The notes beneath the pieces are model-generated. The model ran no database searches, was not told where the DNA came from, and saw only the letters and a program-made list of their open reading frames with translations. Below, one piece after another: positions 59,266-64,000 of a stretch of 64,000 nt of DNA (positions are counted from its first letter, which is position 1; every line of letters begins with the position of its first letter). Where the stretch lies: positions 248,001-312,000 of the forward strand of contig JBMNHQ010000002.1 in the NCBI GenBank assembly GCA_050950465.1, written 5' to 3'. Origin of the DNA: CAZRIZ01 sp050950465. Lineage in GTDB: Bacteria > Patescibacteriota > Saccharimonadia > Saccharimonadales > Saccharimonadaceae. Position numbers and translations under genes: made by a program.

Positions 59266-59697
59266 TTAGGAGAAAAAGTATTGCCCGAAGGCAATTGTTA
59301 CCGCTAGAAAACTAATTAGACGAACGATGAATATACCACCCCTCTTGTCATGCTCTTTGTTTATCGTATACTTCAGATACTCGCCGACTATTTCGGCAAT
59401 CCCGTAAAAAATCGAGCTTAGAACGAAGTACCTGAGGATGTTTTGCAACACCTCAATTTCCTTTATACTAGGCCCCGATCGGATTGGTATTGTAAGTATT
59501 CCGCTCGCGAGGAGTAGAACAGTTACAAAAACTAAGCTCAAACTGGTGTACAACACCCGTTTTTGGCTACGAGCCCATAATCTGGCGAATACATAGACTA
59601 CATTTTTTTCTCGTCTATCATCGTCAGATACTGCAAACTCCGAAAGGATACTTAGTAATATTATCGCGGCCAGCCAGATGTATTCTAGGATACGCAT
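59266..59697 (-). CDS. hypothetical membrane protein inserted between rpoC and rpsL
   Basis: 143 residues with three or four membrane helices (about 4-20, 46-68, 86-106, 122-141) and short loops; a charged stretch (DDDRREKN) follows helix 1. No recognised family. The ATG is preceded by AAGGAGGGGG. The gene has its own promoter (TTGACA-17-TAAAAT) and terminator, making it another self-contained insertion in the rpo-str region. Function unknown. Confidence 0.72.
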   Translation of the reverse strand: MRILEYIWLAAIILLSILSEFAVSDDDRREKNVVYVFARLWARSQKRVLYTSLSLVFVTVLLLASGILTIPIRSGPSIKEIEVLQNILRYFVLSSIFYGIAEIVGEYLKYTINKEHDKRGGIFIVRLISFLAVTIAFGQYFFS

Positions 59698-59745
59698 ATA
59701 TCCCCCTCCTTTTTCTTCATCTTGGAAAAGTTCTAGTGTCTTCTT

Positions 59746-59774
59746 ATTTTAGCATAGCTTAAGTGATTTGTCAA
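59746..59774 (-). promoter_or_regulatory. promoter of the 59266-59697 gene
   Basis: Minus strand TTGACA (59774-59769), 17-nt spacer, TAAAAT (59751-59746). Confidence 0.78.
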
Positions 59775-59791
59775 TAGGGTCTATGCTAACC

Positions 59792-59826
59792 AAAAAGCAC
59801 CTCTATGTTTTTATAGGGTGCTTTTT
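59792..59826 (-). terminator. terminator of rpoBC
   Basis: Stem AAAAAGCACC plus TCTAT/ATAGGG-type inner pairs closing with GGTGCTTTTT, followed by TTGG on the minus strand. It lies 20 nt after the rpoC stop. Confidence 0.82.
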
Positions 59827-59846
59827 AGGGTTAAATTAGATATATT

Positions 59847-62800
59847 TTAGCCTTCGGCAACATCTCTCATCTCATCAAGAGCAGCCTCAACATCAACGAA
59901 ACCACCATATAGAGGTTCGTCATTGGCTTCCAAATCAACATTGGAAACATATTCTTCGTCACGATGATCAGGCTCTTCATCGGTATCAATATGACTGTAG
60001 TCGGTGTTGTCTTCTACACCAGTACCAACAGGAATCTTATGACCGATAATGACGTTTTCCTTAAGACCCTTGAGGTAATCAATTCGACCAGTGGTGGCAG
60101 CATTGATTAGTACTCGGGTGGTATCTTGGAAAGATGCGGCTGATAGGAAGCTATCACTCCAGATTGCAACTTTAGTGATGCCAAGTAGTAACTGCCTATA
60201 TTCAACCTCTTTCTTACCAGCCTCTTTAAGCCTAACGTTTTCGTCGATTACAGCCGCTTTAGAGACGATGTCACCCATAACAAAACTAGAATCACCTGGA
60301 TCCTCAATCTGAACACGACTAAACATCTGTTTGACGATAATCTCAAGATGCTTATCAGCCACATCCTGACCCTGAGCAGCGTAGATACGTAGAACTTCAT
60401 TGATGATGTAGCGTTGCGTGGCTTCAATGCCCTTAAGTCGCATCAGGTCGTGTAGATTAACAGAGCCAGAAGTTAGGCGATCGCCAGCCTCTACCTTATC
60501 ACCAGCTGAGACCAGCAACTGAGCTGAATTTGGTACTTCATATTGTAACGGCGCTGGCATCGGACCGGTAATATCAACACGATCTTTAAAGACCTTAGCG
60601 CGACCATCGATTGGCGCCACGATTGGTTTACCATCCTTAGTCTCTGCTACAACATCGCCAACTTTAATCTCATCATTGGATTTAACTTTGACTTCTGCTT
60701 CAACCAACTCAATACTCTCGGTTTGAGCTTCAGTTGGCTTGATTTGGATGACAAATTTACTATCCTTTTCCCATATATCAACTATCCCAGCCAACTCTGT
60801 CAACAAGGCCTGACCCTTTGGTGCTCTAGCTTCAAATAGCTCTTCAACACGCGGTAAACCAGTAGTGATATCAGAACCGCCGACGCCAGAACTGTGAAAG
60901 GTATTAAGTGTTAATTGAGTACCAGGCTCGCCAACTGACTGAGCGGCAATAACACCAACTGGCTGATATGAACGCACTAACTCACCAGTTGACATATCAA
61001 TACCATAACTCTTGCGACTAATACCATGAGTAGTGTTGGCTGTTAAGATACTTTGAATTTTCACACTCTTAATCGATTCATCAGCTTCAATTTGTGCCGC
61101 GACTGCTTTAGTAATTAATTCATCTTTTTTGACGTAATTGCCAATATCCTCGGCTGCATATCGCCCATAAAGACGTTCGCCGAAATCAATCATAGTGACT
61201 TCAGTATCATCACGGAAGATTTCAAAACCTAGATCAGTTGGGTCATCTTCATGTTCGGTTGTAAAGACGTCTTGAGCCACATCAACCAGACGCCTAGTTA
61301 AGTAACCTGAATCAGCAGTCTTAAGTGCAGTATCAATTAGACCTTTGCGCGAACCACGAGTGGCTACGTAAGCTTCTAGTGACGACAATCCTTCAATATA
61401 ACTATGCTTAATCGGCAACTCAATTTCTCGGTTGGTGGTATCCACTTGGACACCAATCATCGAACTACCCATCTTAACGTTAGAAACATCACCACGAGCA
61501 CCAGAGTTAACCATAACACTGATTGGAGTATCCATGGTTCCAAGTTGCTCCTTGATGTGTTCATTAATTTGTCGATCAACCTCACGCCAGTTTTGGACTG
61601 TCAGAGTATAACGCTCTTGTTCGGTGATTAGACCGTCTTCAAAGCTGGCTGAAATTTCCGCCGCTCGTTTGTTACCATCCTCAATCATGTCATCAACCTC
61701 GTCGAAGTAGATGTAGTCGTTGCGACCAATAGAAACAGCGCCAATAGTAGCGTACTTAAAGGCTAATTCCTTCAAACGATCGGCTGTTTCGGTTGTGGCA
61801 ACTGGACCATCTTGATCATAAATTTGTGCCAAAACTCGTTTAATTTGCTTCTTAGCTTGAACCTCTTCTTGATAGGGAAAATCTTCCGGTAAGGCTTCGT
61901 TAAAGTAAACCCGACCGAGTGTAGTGTCACGAATCTTTTTCTTTGCAAAGACACGAATCGGGGTTTGAAGCTCAATTTCACCATGATCGTAGGCTGCTTC
62001 GGCTTCATAAATTGAAGCAAAAGCTTTACGTTCGTCGGTTTGAGCACTTGGCTTTTCGTAGGTTAGATAATAGTTACCTAATACAATATCTTGAGCGACT
62101 GACAAAATTGGTGAGCCGTCAGCCGGTTTTAGTAAGTTCTGAACTGGGGCCATTAAGGTTCGAGCCTCTTCTTGAGCCTTCTCTGAAAGTGGTAAGTGAA
62201 CCGCCATCTGGTCACCATCATAGTCAGCATTAAAGCCATTGGCCACAAGTGGATGTAGTTTAATTGCCTTACCTTCAACTAAAACTGGCTGAAAAGCCTG
62301 AACACTCAAGCGGTGTAATGAAGGCGCGCGGTTTAGAAGTACATATCGATCTTTGATGACTTCATCAAGCGCATCCCACACGCAAGCCTCACCGGCCTCA
62401 ATCAGGCGAGTAGCTGACTTAATGTTATGAGCGTATTCATGGCGAATCAACCAAGAGATTACAAACGGCTTGAATAATTCGACAGCCATTTGTTTTGGAA
62501 TACCGCATTGATGAATTTGCAGCTCCGGCCCAACCACAATCACTGAACGACCAGAATAGTCAACGCGCTTACCAAGTAGGTTCTGACGGAATCGACCCTG
62601 TTTGCCCTTTAACATATCACTTAAGCTCTTTAGTCGACGACGATTGCCAGTAGCAGAAGCGCCACGATTACCTCTAGCGGCATTATTATCAATTAAAGCA
62701 TCGACTGCTTCCTGTAACATACGCATCTCATTACGGCAAATCACATCTGGAGCCTTTAGATCTATTAGTTTTTTGAGGCGGTTATTGCGGTTGATAACAC

Positions 62801-63782
62801 GACGATATAAGTCGTTCAAATCAGACGTTGCAAAACGGCCACCGGCTAATTGCACCATTGGACGTAGGTCGGGCGGAATCACGGGCAGGATTGTTAAACA
62901 AAGACTGTTCGGTCGAATACCAGCATTTCTCATACCCTCAAGTGTTTTAAGGCGCTTGAGAATCTTCTTGTGGCGCTGTCCCTTAGCGGTCTCGGCTTCT
63001 TCGGTCAATCGATCAATCAACTTGTCTAAATCGATTTCATCGAGCATTTGTTTAATAGCTTTAGCGCCCATACCAACAGTAATCAAATCAGCTAATTCAT
63101 CAGGTAGAGCGCGGTAATCCGTTTCGATAATTAGTGCACCTTTAGTTAAACCCTCAAGTTGTGATTTTTGTAATAGGTAATCAGCCTCGAGTTCTTCTAG
63201 CTCCTTAGTCTGTTCTTTAGCTAACTTAGCCACTTCAACGTCAGGCTTGTCAGCTGCTTCTTTTTCATAACGTAGTTGAATAGCTTGTTTAGCGGCCGTA
63301 TTAGTGGCTTCTAAATCCTCTAGTATTTTATCGCGCTTCTCTTCATCAACCGACAGGATTACATAGCTAGCAAAATAGACAATTCGTTCAATGTTTTTAA
63401 CTGTCATACCAAGTAGTAAACTCATAGCACTTGGTGTGCCACGCATAAACCAAATATGCGCAACCGGAACTGCTAAATCAATATGTCCCATGCGTTCACG
63501 GCGAACAATCGATTTAGTAACCAATTCACCATTTTTATCAACTGCGGCCTCACGTGAACGAACGCCTTTAAATTTACTATCATGCGGATTAATATCCTTA
63601 ACTGGTCCAAAGATTCGTTCGCAGAACAAGCCGTCACGCTCTGGTTTCTGGGTGCGATAATTAATCGTCTCAGGTTTAGTAACTTCACCATGACTCCATT
63701 TCAGAATTTCTTCTGGTGAGGCCACCGCTAATCGTACGGCATTAAAGTCAATCTCACGCTCATGTGGATTAAAACGTGCCAT
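59847..63782 (-). CDS. rpoC: RNA polymerase beta-prime subunit, lacking zinc cysteines
   Basis: 1311 residues. The catalytic Mg site reads NADYDGDQMAVH (usual NADFDGDQ, the three Asp are kept); GRFRQNLLGKRVDYSGRSVI and the QSVGEPGTQLTLNTFH bridge region are intact. The N-terminal zinc ribbon has lost its cysteines: between GLFCERIFGP and SIVRRERMGHI there are none. The second zinc site, just before SYGIDMSTGELV, reads ANTTHGISRKSYG instead of a C..C.KC pattern. Both structural zinc ions are therefore probably absent. The last residues are acidic. The start overlaps the rpoB stop by one base (TAATG). Confidence 0.97.
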   Translation of the reverse strand: MARFNPHEREIDFNAVRLAVASPEEILKWSHGEVTKPETINYRTQKPERDGLFCERIFGPVKDINPHDSKFKGVRSREAAVDKNGELVTKSIVRRERMGHIDLAVPVAHIWFMRGTPSAMSLLLGMTVKNIERIVYFASYVILSVDEEKRDKILEDLEATNTAAKQAIQLRYEKEAADKPDVEVAKLAKEQTKELEELEADYLLQKSQLEGLTKGALIIETDYRALPDELADLITVGMGAKAIKQMLDEIDLDKLIDRLTEEAETAKGQRHKKILKRLKTLEGMRNAGIRPNSLCLTILPVIPPDLRPMVQLAGGRFATSDLNDLYRRVINRNNRLKKLIDLKAPDVICRNEMRMLQEAVDALIDNNAARGNRGASATGNRRRLKSLSDMLKGKQGRFRQNLLGKRVDYSGRSVIVVGPELQIHQCGIPKQMAVELFKPFVISWLIRHEYAHNIKSATRLIEAGEACVWDALDEVIKDRYVLLNRAPSLHRLSVQAFQPVLVEGKAIKLHPLVANGFNADYDGDQMAVHLPLSEKAQEEARTLMAPVQNLLKPADGSPILSVAQDIVLGNYYLTYEKPSAQTDERKAFASIYEAEAAYDHGEIELQTPIRVFAKKKIRDTTLGRVYFNEALPEDFPYQEEVQAKKQIKRVLAQIYDQDGPVATTETADRLKELAFKYATIGAVSIGRNDYIYFDEVDDMIEDGNKRAAEISASFEDGLITEQERYTLTVQNWREVDRQINEHIKEQLGTMDTPISVMVNSGARGDVSNVKMGSSMIGVQVDTTNREIELPIKHSYIEGLSSLEAYVATRGSRKGLIDTALKTADSGYLTRRLVDVAQDVFTTEHEDDPTDLGFEIFRDDTEVTMIDFGERLYGRYAAEDIGNYVKKDELITKAVAAQIEADESIKSVKIQSILTANTTHGISRKSYGIDMSTGELVRSYQPVGVIAAQSVGEPGTQLTLNTFHSSGVGGSDITTGLPRVEELFEARAPKGQALLTELAGIVDIWEKDSKFVIQIKPTEAQTESIELVEAEVKVKSNDEIKVGDVVAETKDGKPIVAPIDGRAKVFKDRVDITGPMPAPLQYEVPNSAQLLVSAGDKVEAGDRLTSGSVNLHDLMRLKGIEATQRYIINEVLRIYAAQGQDVADKHLEIIVKQMFSRVQIEDPGDSSFVMGDIVSKAAVIDENVRLKEAGKKEVEYRQLLLGITKVAIWSDSFLSAASFQDTTRVLINAATTGRIDYLKGLKENVIIGHKIPVGTGVEDNTDYSHIDTDEEPDHRDEEYVSNVDLEANDEPLYGGFVDVEAALDEMRDVAEG

Positions 63783-64000
63783 TATTCTTCCTCCTCTTCT
63801 GCTGCGCTTATCTCTACAGCTATATCTTCAATTTGCATACCAGGTAAATTATCTTCGTTAAACTCTTCAATCTCATCTGGCGGCATTTCCATATCTTCAT
63901 CGGGTGCTTTCGCAGAATCACCTCGGCTTTCTTTAGCCTCGTTAGCGTCTACTACCTCATTTTCATCAGTATTAATTAAATCGACTCTTAGGCCTAGGCC
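63782..64000 (-). CDS. rpoB: RNA polymerase beta subunit, C-terminal end (partial)
   Basis: The last 72 codons of rpoB, continuing beyond the window. The segment begins GLGLRVDLINT, the end of the conserved C-terminal part. A strongly acidic tail of about 60 residues follows (PDEDMEMPPDEIEEFNED, ending AAEEEEE). This tail is longer than in model bacteria. Identified by position, TAATG coupling to rpoC and the GLRVDLI end. Confidence 0.85.
   Translation of the reverse strand, partial: GLGLRVDLINTDENEVVDANEAKESRGDSAKAPDEDMEMPPDEIEEFNEDNLPGMQIEDIAVEISAAEEEEE

Noticed and set aside
1..64000. Alternative genetic code (UGA as Gly or Trp)
   Set aside because: UGA terminates several clear genes at the expected place (for example the SDR at 5963-5965 and unit b at 31647-31649) and no in-frame UGA interrupts conserved proteins.

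Overview
The window reads as a stretch of chromosome from a host-associated or ultra-small bacterium of the Candidate Phyla Radiation (Patescibacteria), most likely Candidatus Saccharibacteria (TM7). The grounds are: no rpmD (L30) in an otherwise complete spc block; a minimal two-gene Fe-S system (SufC plus one short SufB/D-like protein); reduced metabolism (pyruvate formate-lyase, superoxide reductase); many single-pass membrane-anchored proteins of unknown function; and UGA used as stop, which argues against the Gracilibacteria/Absconditabacteria code. The phylum call is inference from gene content only.

Layout. Nearly all housekeeping genes are on the minus strand, so transcription of the core runs from right to left: rpoB (C-terminal end only)-rpoC, rpsL-rpsG-fusA, tuf, rpsJ, rplC-D-W-B-rpsS-rplV-rpsC-rplP-rpmC-rpsQ-rplN-X-E-rpsN-rpsH, rplF-R-rpsE-rplO, secY-sortase-infA-rpmJ-rpsM-K-D-rpoA-rplQ-rplM-rpsI. 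This is the classical rpo/str/S10/spc/alpha super-operon, but it is cut open in at least six places by accessory DNA. Each inserted block has its own sigma70-type promoter (TTGACN-17-TATAAT-like) and its own terminator: a small membrane gene between rpoC and rpsL; about 12 kb (44.1-56.0 kb) between fusA and tuf; a short gene between tuf and rpsJ; about 12 kb (30-42 kb) between rpsJ and rplC; an EF-Tu-domain-like surface protein between rpsH and rplF; and a membrane protein between rplO and secY. Left of rpsI come an alpha/beta hydrolase, trpS, a pseudouridine synthase, a DNA polymerase III delta-prime-like gene, a TPR protein, small Cys-rich membrane proteins, a GDPD, an HD protein, an SDR, tRNA-Tyr, tRNA-Thr, sufC/sufB and two secreted or unknown proteins.

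The 30-39 kb insert is made of individually transcribed cassette-like units. Three plus-strand units with shared leaders and terminators carry different small ORFs, and a fourth has a promoter and terminator but no clear ORF. Five minus-strand units encode related alpha-helical cytoplasmic proteins, each with the same promoter/leader/two-hairpin 3' end. The 46-56 kb block holds a flavodoxin-like protein, superoxide reductase, undecaprenyl-diphosphatase, two MacB/Bce-type ABC exporters (one next to a two-component system), a dCMP deaminase and a P-loop kinase.

The most striking feature is a protein-poor 1.6 kb stretch upstream of tuf (44,256-45,830). It encodes three tandem RNAs of about 340-560 nt. 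Each has the same promoter, a 5' stem whose sequence changes but whose pairing and 10-nt loop (GNTCTGACTR) are preserved, a complementary AGTCAGAGCC site just before the 3' end, and a GGCGA/TCGCC terminator. Other notable points are widespread leaderless mRNAs, loss of zinc-binding cysteines in RpoC, S4, S14 and L36, a non-canonical G4 motif (NKIN) in EF-G, and a pair of 123-nt structured repeat elements.
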